Positions 1-8,912 of a stretch of 64,000 nt of DNA are shown here, piece after piece. Each line of letters begins with the position of its first letter. The stretch's first letter is position 1. Position numbers and translations under genes: made by a program. The notes below the pieces were generated by a model. That model did no database searches. It was not told the origin of the DNA and saw nothing but the letters and a program-made list of their open reading frames with translations. Source of the stretch: Streptomyces sp. NBC_00259 (GTDB taxonomy: Bacteria; Actinomycetota; Actinomycetes; Streptomycetales; Streptomycetaceae); NCBI RefSeq assembly GCF_036181745.1, contig NZ_CP108080.1, positions 6,947,501 to 7,011,500 of the forward strand. The letters are read 5' to 3'.

Positions 1-707
1 GGTGTACGCGCCGGGAGCGCGACCGGGGCGCCCTGCGCGAGCGAAGGAACGAGCACGAAGAACGTCCCCCCGAGCACGGGTTCGTCCGGGCGTGCGCGGA
101 ACAGGGCCGAGACGTTGTCCATTCCGGCGGACAGGCTGGAGCGGCTGTGCACCACGGCCTTCGGGCTCGACGTGGTGCCGGACGTGAAGACGATGACGGC
201 GTCGCCGTCGCCGTGGTCCACCGCCGGCACCCGGGCCCCGGCCGCCCCGAGCGCGGGCGCGCAGCCGGGGAGCCTGCGTCCGACGGTCACGACGGGACCG
301 AGCGCGGCCAGGTCGGGCAGCGCCAGGCGGACCCGTCCGGCCAGGGGCCGGGCCCAGCCGGCGACGGCCTGTGCCGTGGCGTCCGCCAGCACGAGCGCGG
401 GGCGCGCGAGGGCGAGCCGGGCGCGCAGCACGTCGGGTCCCGCGCCCGGATCGAGAACGGCGCCGCGCACCCCGAGCCGCCACAGGGCGAGCATGACGGC
501 CAGCGCCCGCGGCCCGGGGCGTACGGCGACGCCCACGGTGTCCCCCGGGCGGAGCCCGCGCGCGTACAGCGAGGAGGCGTACGCGTCGGCGAGCCCCGCG
601 AGTTCGCCCCGGGTGGCCCTCACCCGCAGCCGCCCGGTGGCGGTGGCACCGAGCACGGCAGGGCGCTCCGGCGTGGAACGCAGCGCATGGTCGAGTCGGT
701 CGAGCAT
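1..707 (-). CDS. AMP-forming acyl-CoA/fatty-acid ligase, N-terminal part (OleC-like?)
   Basis: The reading frame enters from the left edge; about 235 N-terminal residues are visible and no stop codon lies in the window. The signature FTSGTTSSPKAVVHS is the ATP/AMP-binding P-loop of the ANL superfamily, which adenylates carboxylic acids. The ATG at 707 follows AAGGGG at 6 nt. The gene is transcribed away from an OleA-like thiolase and a GT2 glycosyltransferase. OleC enzymes, which act on OleA-derived beta-hydroxy acids, belong to this superfamily, so an OleC role is possible but is inferred from context. An ordinary acyl-CoA synthetase is the alternative. The C-terminal domain needed to decide is outside the window. 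Confidence 0.8.
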   Translation of the reverse strand, partial: MLDRLDHALRSTPERPAVLGATATGRLRVRATRGELAGLADAYASSLYARGLRPGDTVGVAVRPGPRALAVMLALWRLGVRGAVLDPGAGPDVLRARLALARPALVLADATAQAVAGWARPLAGRVRLALPDLAALGPVVTVGRRLPGCAPALGAAGARVPAVDHGDGDAVIVFTSGTTSSPKAVVHSRSSLSAGMDNVSALFRARPDEPVLGGTFFVLVPSLAQGAPVALPART

Positions 708-1017
708 CAGAGGCCCCTTCGGATGGGAGGTGTACGACGGAAAAACGCACCCGCGCCCCGGTCCGGTCGGGTCCGGTCGGGACCGGGCCGAGCCCGAGCC
801 GGCTTCCGGCCCGGTCCGGGCGGGACGCCGAGCGCCGGTGGCGAGTCGGGAAGAGACGGGGTCGTCCGGCGCCGAGCCGGCCTCGGAGCGGACCGGACCG
901 GGCCGAATGGCGAGCCTCGGATCGCCGTGTCGGCAGGCGCCTGTGTGCGTGGGGCGGGAGTGCGGGGCGGGCCACGCCGGAGCCGGACCCGGCGGCGAAC
1001 CAGACCCCCCGCACTGG
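708..1017. other. 310-bp intergenic stretch without a gene
   Basis: No convincing coding frame. It holds a short direct repeat (GTCCGGTCGG at 761-770 and 771-780) followed by GC-rich degenerate copies. It separates the glycosyltransferase stop from the ligase start on the same strand and probably carries the ligase promoter, but no clear -35/-10 pair was found. Confidence 0.4.
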
Positions 1018-1818
1018 TCAGCGTGGGTCGTCGCCGCGGCCGGCGCTGCCGCGGTCCAGATACCAGCGGGCCGTGCCCCTGATGCCGTACGCCCTCAGGC
1101 GTCGAGTGGAGTTCTCCACGACCATGGCGCGTGAGTGGACGATCCGGTCCGTCCGCCTGCGCACCCGGTTGAGGAACAGCCGGTCGGTCGGCGAAGGACG
1201 GCGAGGCATGCCGCCGCAGGCCAGATACAGCTCGGCGGTGATGGCCATGTTGTTCCCGGCGTGCATGCGGTACGGCGCCAGGTAGCCGTTCCTGCGGGCA
1301 TGGGCGGGCCGGAGCCGGCCGAACAGGGCGGCGAGCCGCACCAGCACCGCGAAACCGGTCCGGCCCAGCGGACCGTGCTCGTCGCGCCGGGCCACGATCC
1401 GGCCGCACACCATCCGCGAACCGGGCCCCGGGGCCGGCGACGTCAGCGCGGCGCGGGCGGCGGCCGTCCAGCCGGCCCGCGGCAGACAGTCGGCGTCCGT
1501 GCGCGCCAGCAGTGCCGCGCCCCGCCCGATCGCGTACCGGAAGCCGGTGTCCACGGCGCAGCCCACGCCCTTCTCCGGCTCGACCAGCACCTCGACGGCG
1601 AAGGGCGCGCCTTCGGCGAAGTCCCGGGCGATGGCGCCGGTGCGGTCGGAGGAGCCGTTGTCCACCACGAGCAGGGTGAAGTCGCGGTCCCGCTGGGCGG
1701 CCAGGGCCCGTAGCGTTCCGGCGAGCCGCCTCTCCTCCTGGTGGGCGGGCACCACCACCCACATCGGACCGCCCCCGCCGCCACCGCCACCGCCACCGCC
1801 CCCGGCATCGCTCGTCAT
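1018..1818 (-). CDS. Family 2 glycosyltransferase
   Basis: 266 residues. After an N-terminal run of twelve glycines, MWVVVPAHQEERRL and VVDNGSSDRTGAIA form the nucleotide-sugar-binding half of a GT-A fold, and RTDADCLP supplies the DxD-like metal site. There is no obvious membrane segment, so it is likely a cytosolic GT2 enzyme. Its ATG overlaps the stop of the upstream thiolase in an ATGA, so the two are probably translationally coupled and act in one pathway. The acceptor cannot be read from sequence; a lipid made by the thiolase/ligase pair is the contextual guess. The polyglycine may be expanded codons rather than a functional domain. Confidence 0.85.
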   Translation of the reverse strand: MTSDAGGGGGGGGGGGGPMWVVVPAHQEERRLAGTLRALAAQRDRDFTLLVVDNGSSDRTGAIARDFAEGAPFAVEVLVEPEKGVGCAVDTGFRYAIGRGAALLARTDADCLPRAGWTAAARAALTSPAPGPGSRMVCGRIVARRDEHGPLGRTGFAVLVRLAALFGRLRPAHARRNGYLAPYRMHAGNNMAITAELYLACGGMPRRPSPTDRLFLNRVRRRTDRIVHSRAMVVENSTRRLRAYGIRGTARWYLDRGSAGRGDDPR

Positions 1819-2837
1819 GACTTCTCCCAGATCATCGTCATGATGCTGATGCCGCCGCCGAGCCCCACGAACAGCACGCGGTCGCCCGGCACCAGTTCCC
1901 CGAACACCCGGTGCAGCTGCACGCCGATGCTCGCGCTGGCGACGTTGCCCAGCTCGGGGACGGTGACGACCAGCTTCTCCTGCGGTACCCCGGTCAGTTC
2001 GGCGAACCGCTCCAGGTACGGCACCGTCACCTGGTGCACCAGCACCCGGGCGAAGTCGTCCCAGCCGAGGCCTGCGCGGTCCAGCGTCCGCTCGACGACC
2101 GACGTGCCCGTCTTCTCGAAGACACCGCGCAGTTCGTGTCCGTCGCCGCGGAAGTAGGTGTGCTCGTCGCCGCGCGGGTGCCGGGAGCCGCCGCCGGGTA
2201 TCCCGCCGACGTCCCAGTGCTCCGAGCGCGTCTCGGTGTCCACGTCGACGATGCCGCCGTGCGTCACCTCCTCCAGGACGACCGCCGCCCCCGCGTCGCC
2301 GAAGGTGTAGCCCGCGAACCCGTCCCGGAACGCGGCGAAGTCGGCGGGTGCGCGGCGGACCGCGCGGGACGGGGTCTCACCGGTGACGACCAGGGCGCGC
2401 CGGGCCCGGCCGGCCTGGATCATGGTCCGGGCGAGGTCGATGCCGTTGACGAAGCTGTTGCAGGCGTTGGTGACATCGAGCGCATGGGCCCGGGTGCCGA
2501 GTTCGGCCTGCACCATGTGGGCCGTGGCGGGCTCGACCATGTCGCGCGACGCGGAGGCGAAGAGCAGCAGGTCGATGTCGTACGGATCGAGTGAGGCGGC
2601 CGCGAGCGCCTGGCGCGCGGCGCGCACGGCGAGGGTCGACGCGTACTCGTCGTCGGCGGCCACGCGGCGCGTACGGATCCCGGTGGCCTGGGCGAGCAGC
2701 GTCCCGGGCAGGGCCTTGCCGATGCCGCGCGTCGCCTCGCGCTGGAGGCTCCCCGATGTCACGACCGCGTCCGGCAGCGCACTTCCGACGGCGGTGATTC
2801 CGACCCGCGGTCGCGGATCGCTCATCTGTCTGACCAT
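1815..2837 (-). CDS. Ketoacyl-ACP synthase III-like thiolase, OleA type
   Basis: 340 residues with the FabH/OleA thiolase fold. The catalytic triad is visible: Cys126 in DVTNACNSF, His268 in VLVHQVT and Asn298 in ELGNVASAS. The stretches RDMVEPATA and NSFVNGIDLA, the length, and linkage to an AMP-ligase look closer to OleA (head-to-head acyl-CoA condensation) than to housekeeping FabH; this is judgement, not a computed alignment. Start: ATG at 2837, with an alternative ATG at 2825 (MSDPRP); neither has a strong ribosome site. It is the first gene of a unit with the GT2 gene and perhaps the ligase. Confidence 0.85.
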   Translation of the reverse strand: MVRQMSDPRPRVGITAVGSALPDAVVTSGSLQREATRGIGKALPGTLLAQATGIRTRRVAADDEYASTLAVRAARQALAAASLDPYDIDLLLFASASRDMVEPATAHMVQAELGTRAHALDVTNACNSFVNGIDLARTMIQAGRARRALVVTGETPSRAVRRAPADFAAFRDGFAGYTFGDAGAAVVLEEVTHGGIVDVDTETRSEHWDVGGIPGGGSRHPRGDEHTYFRGDGHELRGVFEKTGTSVVERTLDRAGLGWDDFARVLVHQVTVPYLERFAELTGVPQEKLVVTVPELGNVASASIGVQLHRVFGELVPGDRVLFVGLGGGISIMTMIWEKS

Positions 2838-2936
2838 GCGGCGATGCTTTCAGCGCGATGATCCGACGGCCTGAGTACACCGGCTCAATTCCCCTGGCCA
2901 CGGGGTGAGTAGCCGCGCGGATGGCCCTGTGGACAT

Positions 2937-2976
2937 GCCGGTGCCCCACCGCCCGGGGAGGCGGTGGGGCACCGGC
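2937..2976 (-). terminator. Strong hairpin terminator
   Basis: A perfect 17-bp stem (2937-2953 with 2960-2976) with a 6-nt loop lies 14 bp beyond the stop of the cupredoxin-DUF1080 gene and before the thiolase unit. There is no U-tract, as usual in Streptomyces. It should end the two-gene sugar/redox operon. Confidence 0.8.
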
Positions 2977-2990
2977 GGGACCCTGGAGGT

Positions 2991-5210
2991 CTACAGCTCC
3001 TTGATCCGGATGTCGCGGTAGGAGATCACATCCGTCGTGCCGTGCACCTGGAGGCCGACGTAGCCCTGTGCGTAGCGCCGTCCGTCCGTGCCCGGGTCGT
3101 CGCCACGCGGCGGAACGAACTCCTGGCCGCCGGTGTTGTCGAACTCGTTGATCAGGACACCGTTGCGGAAGACCGAGTAGTGCTGGCCCTCCACCCGGAT
3201 CTCGTAGTCGTTCCAGGTGCCCTTCGGGGTGACCCCGGCGCCGCCGAGGCCGACGCGGTCGAAGCCGTAGACCGAGCCGGTCTTGTACATGTCGCCGTCG
3301 GGCCGGTCCAGGACCTGCACCTCATGGCCGTACTTGATGGCGACCCACTCGGGCCGCGGCTCCTCCGGGTTGTCGTGGACGTACGGGAAGCGCACGAAGA
3401 CCCCGCTGTTGGCGTTGCCGGTGCCGGGCGCGTCGTCCCGCCACCGGAGCTTCAGCGAGAAGTCGCCGTACTGCCGCTGGGGGAACCACAGCATGCCCAG
3501 GCCGCCCTTGGTGGTGCCGCTCGTCATCGACCCGTCGGCGTTGAGCCCGAACGAACCGCCGCCCACGTGCTGCCACTTGGCGAACGAGGCGGCCGTGCCG
3601 TCGAACAGATCGCGGTAGCCGCTGGTCTGGCCGGGCTTGCCGATGCCGGACTGCTTGGCCGCCTGGTAGATCTTCTTGTGCTCGCGCTGGTCGATGACCC
3701 CGTCCGTCAGGAGCTGGTCGAGCACCTTGTCGACGTGCTTGAGGAAGAGCGCGTGGGACGCCCAGTCCTTCTCGTCCTCGATCAGCTCGTTGACGGTGCA
3801 GCGGGAGCGGGTGACCCGGTTGGGTACGCCCGTGTCGACCGTGCCGACGATCACGGTCAGCCGCTCGTCGAACTCGGGGCAGTTCGGGGCGGGCACCCCG
3901 CCGCTCTCGGCGACGGTGAAGGACACCTTCTTCGCCTCCGAGGTGTTGCCGGCCTTGTCGGTCGCCCGGTGCTGCACGGAATGGAAGCCGACCCGGTCGA
4001 CGATCACCGGTGTGGTGTAGGCGAGGTAGGGGCCGCCGTCGAGCGAGTACTCGGCCTTCTCCACGCCGGATCCGGCGTCGGTCGCCGTCACCGTCACCGT
4101 GGCGCTGGTGATGAACGCGCCGTCCGAGTTCTTGGTCCCGGTCACCGTCGCCGAGGTCTCCGGCGGGGTCTTGTCCTCGGTCGGCGGGGCGACGACGGTG
4201 AAGTCCACGGCCTTCTCCGCGGCCGCGTTGCCAGCCTTGTCGGTGGCGCGGTAGCGGATCTTGTGGGTGCCGGTCTCATGGACCATCACCGGCGCGGTGT
4301 AGGGCTGCCAGGCGCCGTCGGCCCCCACCGCGTACTCGATGGTGTTGACCCCGGAGCCGGTGTCCGAGGCGGTGACCGTGATCGTGGCCATGCCCAGGTA
4401 CCGGCCCTGCGCGTCCTTCTCCCCGCTCACCGTCGCCGAGGTCTCCGGCGGGGTCTTGTCGTCCGTCGGCGGGGCGACGACGGTGAAGTCCACGGCCTTC
4501 TCCGCGGCGGCGTTGCCAGCCTTGTCGGTGGCGCGGTAGCGGATCTTGTGGGTGCCGGTCTCATGGACCATCACCGGCGCGGTGTAGGGCTGCCAGGGAC
4601 CGTCGGCCCCCACCGCGTACTCCACCTTGTCCACGCCCGCGCCGGCGTCGGTCGCCGACACGGTCACCGTGGCATGGCCGATGAAGGCGCCGTCGGCGTT
4701 CTTCTCGCCCTCCACCTTCGCCGAGGTCTCCGGCGCGGTCGTGTCCTCGCCGCCCGGGTCGGTCACCGTCAGGATGCCCTGCATCTGACCGTGACCGGGG
4801 ATCGTGCAGTGGAAGCGGTAGCGGCCGGGCGTCAGGGTGACCTCGACCGAATGCTTCCCGCCCTGGTCGTCGTTGGGGTTGGCCAGGATGTTCAGCGGGA
4901 CGTCGTGGTTGTACTCCGGGTCGGAGACGTCGAAGGTCAGCGTGTGCGGCATCCCGGTCGTGTTGCCGGTCGCCGTGCTGTTCTCGAAGACGATCGTCGT
5001 CGCGCCCGCGACCGCGGTCGTCGGGAAGGACGCGTAGCGGTCGATGGCGTCGCCCGCGGTCCAGGTCAGGACCTGGGCGGCGGCCGGGACGTCGGCCTCC
5101 CGCTCGGCGGCCCGCCCGTACGCGACGGTCGACGTCAGCCCGAGTACCATGGTCAGCGCGCCCAGCAGGGCCGTCCACAGGCGCAGTTGTCGGTGTCGTA
5201 CGTGTCTCAC
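2991..5210 (-). CDS. Secreted cupredoxin - OmpL47 repeats - DUF1080 (3-keto-glycoside hydrolase-like) protein
   Basis: 739 residues from a GTG at 5210 that overlaps the previous stop (GTGA). Residues 1-34 are a signal peptide. Residues about 40-150 form a plastocyanin-like domain with type-1 copper ligands His89 (MPHTL), Cys135, His140 and Met143 (HCTIPGHGQM). Three Ig-like/OmpL47 repeats follow (about 155-246, 252-341, 347-434), two of them nearly identical in DNA. The C-terminus from about 525 is a DUF1080 concanavalin-like domain, a family with 3-keto-disaccharide hydrolase members. It is probably an extracellular electron carrier fused to a sugar-acting domain and working with its operon partner. 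The substrate is unknown. A frame extended upstream to 5282 exists but would remove the coupled start and signal peptide. Confidence 0.85.
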   Translation of the reverse strand: MRHVRHRQLRLWTALLGALTMVLGLTSTVAYGRAAEREADVPAAAQVLTWTAGDAIDRYASFPTTAVAGATTIVFENSTATGNTTGMPHTLTFDVSDPEYNHDVPLNILANPNDDQGGKHSVEVTLTPGRYRFHCTIPGHGQMQGILTVTDPGGEDTTAPETSAKVEGEKNADGAFIGHATVTVSATDAGAGVDKVEYAVGADGPWQPYTAPVMVHETGTHKIRYRATDKAGNAAAEKAVDFTVVAPPTDDKTPPETSATVSGEKDAQGRYLGMATITVTASDTGSGVNTIEYAVGADGAWQPYTAPVMVHETGTHKIRYRATDKAGNAAAEKAVDFTVVAPPTEDKTPPETSATVTGTKNSDGAFITSATVTVTATDAGSGVEKAEYSLDGGPYLAYTTPVIVDRVGFHSVQHRATDKAGNTSEAKKVSFTVAESGGVPAPNCPEFDERLTVIVGTVDTGVPNRVTRSRCTVNELIEDEKDWASHALFLKHVDKVLDQLLTDGVIDQREHKKIYQAAKQSGIGKPGQTSGYRDLFDGTAASFAKWQHVGGGSFGLNADGSMTSGTTKGGLGMLWFPQRQYGDFSLKLRWRDDAPGTGNANSGVFVRFPYVHDNPEEPRPEWVAIKYGHEVQVLDRPDGDMYKTGSVYGFDRVGLGGAGVTPKGTWNDYEIRVEGQHYSVFRNGVLINEFDNTGGQEFVPPRGDDPGTDGRRYAQGYVGLQVHGTTDVISYRDIRIKEL
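4156..4596 (-). repeat. Intragenic near-identical DNA repeats encoding OmpL47 modules
   Basis: The segments around 4156-4311 and 4440-4596 are nearly identical over about 155 bp, including the coding sequence for HETGTHKIRYRATDKAGN. A third, diverged copy lies at 3905-4155. This suggests recent duplication or gene conversion, and module number may vary between strains. Confidence 0.8.
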
Positions 5211-7699
5211 TGGGCAGCCGCCTTCCTCGCGAGCTGACCGGCGGCCGGGGTCGGCTCGCCGCCCTTGTAGGTCACGCGCCACAGCGCGGACCGGGAATCG
5301 GAGGTGAAGAAGCCGCGCCCGTAGTCGAGGACGTACAGCGAACCGTCCGGCGCGAACTTCCAGTCCATGAGATTGCGGATGCCGTCCGTCCCGACCGGGA
5401 TGATCTTCTTCAGGGTCTCGGCGTGGACGGGGACACCGCCCTTGCCGACGGTCTTCGGGTCGGTCAGCACCGCGTGCCTCGGCTGGTCGCCGTCGTAGAA
5501 GTCACCGACGAACCACTTGCCGTCCCAGTACGACGGCCAGCGCACGGCCGGGTCGCTCTTCTCGGCGTCGTAGCGGTACACCGGGCCGTTCATCGTCGCC
5601 TGGCCGCCGCCCTTGAGCCACGGCAGCAGCAGCTTCTGCTCCTCCACCTTGTAGCTGGGGATGCCGGCGGCGTCGCGCGGGTAGTCGGGGCCGCCGCCCT
5701 GGGGCGAGTACCAGATGGTGTTGGCCGTGATCGGCGGCAGATTCACCAGACCGTCGTTGTTCGGCGACTCGTTCTTCGGCGCGTCGCAGTCGTACCAGCC
5801 CAGCGGCGTGTTCGGGTCGGGGAGGTTGCGGTCGCGGTAGGGCTGCTTGTTGCCCATGCAGTACGGCCAGCCGTGGTTGCCCGCCGTGGTGATCGCGGCG
5901 AACGTGTCGTACTTCGCCGGGCCCCAGGTGGTCGACGGCGAACCGGCGTCCGGGCCGACCCAGCCCGCGTAGAGGATGTCCGTCGTCCGGTCGACGAAGA
6001 TGCGCGCGGGGTTGCGCACGCCCATCACGTAGATCTCGCCGCGGGTCTTGCCGCCGCCCTCGTCCGGCTCCTCGCCGGTGAAGAGGTTCCCCTCGGGGAG
6101 CGTGTAGGTGCCGTCGTCCTCCGGGTGGATCCGGAGGATCTTGCCGTTGAGGTTGTTGGTGTTGCCGGCGGTGCGCCGCGCGTCGGCGAACGAGACGCCC
6201 TTGAAGTTCGGCTGCGGGTTGTTGCCGGAGTAACCACCGCTGAAGCCGGACGAGTTGTTGTCACCCGTCGCGATGTACAGGTTGCCCTTGGAGTCGAAGG
6301 CCATCCCGCCGCCCGCGTGGCAGCAGCTGTGGATCTGCACGGGCCACTTCAGCAGGACCTTCTCGCTCGCGAGATCGAGCTTGTCGGTGGCGAGGTCGAG
6401 GGTGAAGCGCGAGACGTACCGCTCGGCCATGTGCGTGTCGCGGTTGATCCGCGAGTGCGGTGTGTAGTGCAGATACACCCAGCCGTTGGTCATGAAGTCC
6501 GGGTCCAGCTCGATGCCGAGCAGCCCCTCCTCGACCTTGGTGAGTTCGTCGCCGCCGCCCTTGTTGCCGAAGACGGTCAGCGCGCCCGCGAGGGTCACCT
6601 TCTTCGTCTTCGGGTCGTAGACGTGGATCTCGCCCCGGCCCTTGCCGATGTCGGGGTTGTTCCAGTCGGTGACCACGGGCTGGGAGGAGTCGGCGCCGCC
6701 GCGCCCGATGTAGAGGATCCGCCCGTCGGGGGCCGTGACCAGGCCGTGCGGCTCGCCGATCTGGTCGTTCTGCCCGGGCTGGTTGGGCTGGGTGACGCGC
6801 TCCGCCGTGTAGTTGGCGGTGATGGTGGCCTTGCAGTCGGCGCGGGACGTCCGGGAGGTCCACGCCAGCGCGCCGCGCAGATGATCGCGGAAGTCGGTCT
6901 CGGCGTAGGAGTCGGCCGTACCGCCCATGCCGGTGTAGAAGGAGCGGCCGCCGTCGTAGTCACGGCACCAGGAGACGGGGTGGTCCCAGCCGTTCGCGCC
7001 CTGGCCCGGCTGGTACGAGCTCTCCTTCAGCCGGGCGACCGTGTGGACGGAACCGGACGGGTTGACGGCCCAGTTGAACCACTTGTCGGGGCGCTTCCAG
7101 TTCAGCGGCAGGCCCTTGGTGGCCGGGTGCTGCCGGTCGCCGACCTCGACGACCGCGCGCTGGACGGTGGCCGGGGAGGTGGTCGGCCGGGCGCCCACCA
7201 GACCGGTGAACCAGTCCGAGTAGGGCTCGGTGCGTGCGGCGTCATGGACGCCGACGAAGCCGCCGCCCGCCTCCATATAGGCCTCGAGACCGGCCTCCTG
7301 CTCCGGGTCGAGGACATCGCCGCCGCCGGTCAGGAAGACGACGGCGTTGTATCTGCCGAGCTTCTTGGCGTTGGTGAAGACGGAGGCGTCATCGGTGGCC
7401 TCGGTACGGAACCGCCCCGCGGCAGGACCGGTCAGCCCGATCTGCTCGATGGCCGCGATCCCGGCGTCGACGGTCGGCGACTCCTCGGTGGCCGAGGCGT
7501 GGAAGACGAGCACCCGGACGTTCGCCCCGCCCGGCGGCGACGGCAGGGACAACGTTGTCGCCCTGGGCGACGACGGATCGGGAGCGGGCCGGGCCGTGGC
7601 CGCGGTCCCGCCGAGCAGCGACGCGGCCATCGAAGCGGCCAGCAGCGCCGCCGCCGCCCCGCGCCGGGATCTCGACCGGTGATGTGGTGCACGGTGCAT
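5207..7699 (-). CDS. Secreted ThuA domain - PQQ-type glucose/sorbosone dehydrogenase fusion
   Basis: 830 residues from the ATG at 7699, which has GAGGGG upstream; a GTG at 7711 is in frame. An Arg-rich N-terminus and hydrophobic stretch (about 1-37) form a signal peptide. Residues about 55-265 are a ThuA-like, glutamine-amidotransferase-fold domain (NVRVLVFHAS, FVGVHDAART). Residues about 285-815 are a six-bladed glucose/sorbosone dehydrogenase domain (EPHGLVTAPDGRILYIGR, GLLGIELDPDF, IHSCCHAGGGMAFDSKG, GKILRIHPEDD). Such domains oxidise sugars with PQQ; PQQ use is inferred here. It is the first gene of a coupled pair with the cupredoxin-DUF1080 gene and is divergent from a small laccase across about 180 bp. 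Confidence 0.88.
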   Translation of the reverse strand: MHRAPHHRSRSRRGAAAALLAASMAASLLGGTAATARPAPDPSSPRATTLSLPSPPGGANVRVLVFHASATEESPTVDAGIAAIEQIGLTGPAAGRFRTEATDDASVFTNAKKLGRYNAVVFLTGGGDVLDPEQEAGLEAYMEAGGGFVGVHDAARTEPYSDWFTGLVGARPTTSPATVQRAVVEVGDRQHPATKGLPLNWKRPDKWFNWAVNPSGSVHTVARLKESSYQPGQGANGWDHPVSWCRDYDGGRSFYTGMGGTADSYAETDFRDHLRGALAWTSRTSRADCKATITANYTAERVTQPNQPGQNDQIGEPHGLVTAPDGRILYIGRGGADSSQPVVTDWNNPDIGKGRGEIHVYDPKTKKVTLAGALTVFGNKGGGDELTKVEEGLLGIELDPDFMTNGWVYLHYTPHSRINRDTHMAERYVSRFTLDLATDKLDLASEKVLLKWPVQIHSCCHAGGGMAFDSKGNLYIATGDNNSSGFSGGYSGNNPQPNFKGVSFADARRTAGNTNNLNGKILRIHPEDDGTYTLPEGNLFTGEEPDEGGGKTRGEIYVMGVRNPARIFVDRTTDILYAGWVGPDAGSPSTTWGPAKYDTFAAITTAGNHGWPYCMGNKQPYRDRNLPDPNTPLGWYDCDAPKNESPNNDGLVNLPPITANTIWYSPQGGGPDYPRDAAGIPSYKVEEQKLLLPWLKGGGQATMNGPVYRYDAEKSDPAVRWPSYWDGKWFVGDFYDGDQPRHAVLTDPKTVGKGGVPVHAETLKKIIPVGTDGIRNLMDWKFAPDGSLYVLDYGRGFFTSDSRSALWRVTYKGGEPTPAAGQLARKAAAQ

Positions 7700-7878
7700 G
7701 TGGTCACCCACCCCTCATTGGTCACAGCAACAGCCGTGAAACTAGACCTCTTTGGGCGACCCGCCAATAGGTATGGCCGCAATCCGACGAACTTTGTCCT
7801 GGGTGTGGAGAAACGAAGATCACCCGACTAGCGTGTGCCCGGCCCAACCCGATTTCCCGACGGCACTGGGGAGTTCGT

Positions 7879-8898
7879 ATGGACAGAAGGAGCTTCAACC
7901 GGCGCCTGCTGGCGGGCGGAGCGGTCGCTGCGACAGGCGTGACATCGTTGTCTCTCGCCACCGCTCCCGCCGCGACCTCCGCGGAGGGTGCACCGAAGAC
8001 TGCCCCGGCCGGCGGCCGCGTACGCCATCTCAAGCTGTACGCCGAGAAGTTGCCGGACGGGCAGATGGGCTACGGCCTGGAGAAGGGCAAGGCGACGGTC
8101 CCGGGACCATTGATCGAGATCGTCGAAGGGGACACGCTGCACATCGAGTTCGAGAACACGATGGACGTGGCGGCCAGTCTCCATGTCCACGGGGTCGACT
8201 ACGACATCGCCAGTGACGGCACCCGGATGAGCAAGAGCCATGTCGAACCCGGCGGCACCCGGACGTACACCTGGCGCACCCACACCCCGGGCAAGCGCGC
8301 GGACGGCACCTGGCGTCCCGGCAGCGCGGGCTACTGGCACTACCACGACCACGTGGTGGGCACCGACCACGGCACGGGCGGTATCAGGAAGGGCCTCTAC
8401 GGCCCGGTGGTGGTGCGCAGGAAGGGCGACATCCTCCCCGACAAACAGTTCACGATCGTCTTCAACGACATGACGATCAACAACAAGCCCGCACACCAGA
8501 GCCCGGACTTCCAGGCCACGGTGGGTGACCGGGTCGAGATCGTGATGATCACGCACGGCGAGTACTACCACACGTTCCATATGCACGGTCATCGCTGGGC
8601 GGACAACAGGACCGGCCTGCTGACCGGCCCGGACGACCCGTCACGCGTCATCGACAACAAGATCACCGGGCCGGCGGACTCCTTCGGCTTCCAGATCATC
8701 GCGGGTGAACACGTGGGCGCGGGCGCGTGGATGTACCACTGCCATGTGCAGAGCCATTCGGACATGGGAATGGCGGGCCTGTTCCTGGTGGCGAAGCCGG
8801 ACGGGACGATCCCCGGCTACGAGCCGCACCACCCGGCGGCGGCCCGGGAGTCCGGGGAGTCCGGGGCGCCGGGCTCGTCCGCGGAGCACAAGCACTGA
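7879..8898 (+). CDS. slaC: Two-domain multicopper oxidase (small laccase, SLAC)
   Basis: 339 residues with a Tat signal (RRSFNRR plus hydrophobic stretch), as expected for a cofactor loaded before export. All copper ligands are present: LHVHG (His102, His104), WHYHDH (His154-158), HTFHMHGH (His231, 234, 236) and HCHVQSHSDMGM (His287, Cys288, His289, His293, Met298). Numbering and length match my recollection of the Streptomyces SLAC enzymes, which trimerise and reduce O2 to water while oxidising phenols or electron donors. GGGAG precedes the ATG. It is divergent from the ThuA-dehydrogenase operon, which encodes a copper protein that could pass it electrons (inference). Confidence 0.95.
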   Translation: MDRRSFNRRLLAGGAVAATGVTSLSLATAPAATSAEGAPKTAPAGGRVRHLKLYAEKLPDGQMGYGLEKGKATVPGPLIEIVEGDTLHIEFENTMDVAASLHVHGVDYDIASDGTRMSKSHVEPGGTRTYTWRTHTPGKRADGTWRPGSAGYWHYHDHVVGTDHGTGGIRKGLYGPVVVRRKGDILPDKQFTIVFNDMTINNKPAHQSPDFQATVGDRVEIVMITHGEYYHTFHMHGHRWADNRTGLLTGPDDPSRVIDNKITGPADSFGFQIIAGEHVGAGAWMYHCHVQSHSDMGMAGLFLVAKPDGTIPGYEPHHPAAARESGESGAPGSSAEHKH

Positions 8899-8912
8899 GC
8901 GGTCCGGCGGCC

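Noticed and set aside
2964..5237. 757-residue plus-strand open frame opposite the cupredoxin-DUF1080 gene
   Set aside because: Shadow frame of a high-GC gene; the minus strand has clear domains, signal peptide and coupling.
7737..7752. Possible DasR-type operator half (GGTCTAG) between the laccase and dehydrogenase genes
   Set aside because: Only one half resembles the palindromic consensus as I remember it; not enough to claim a site.
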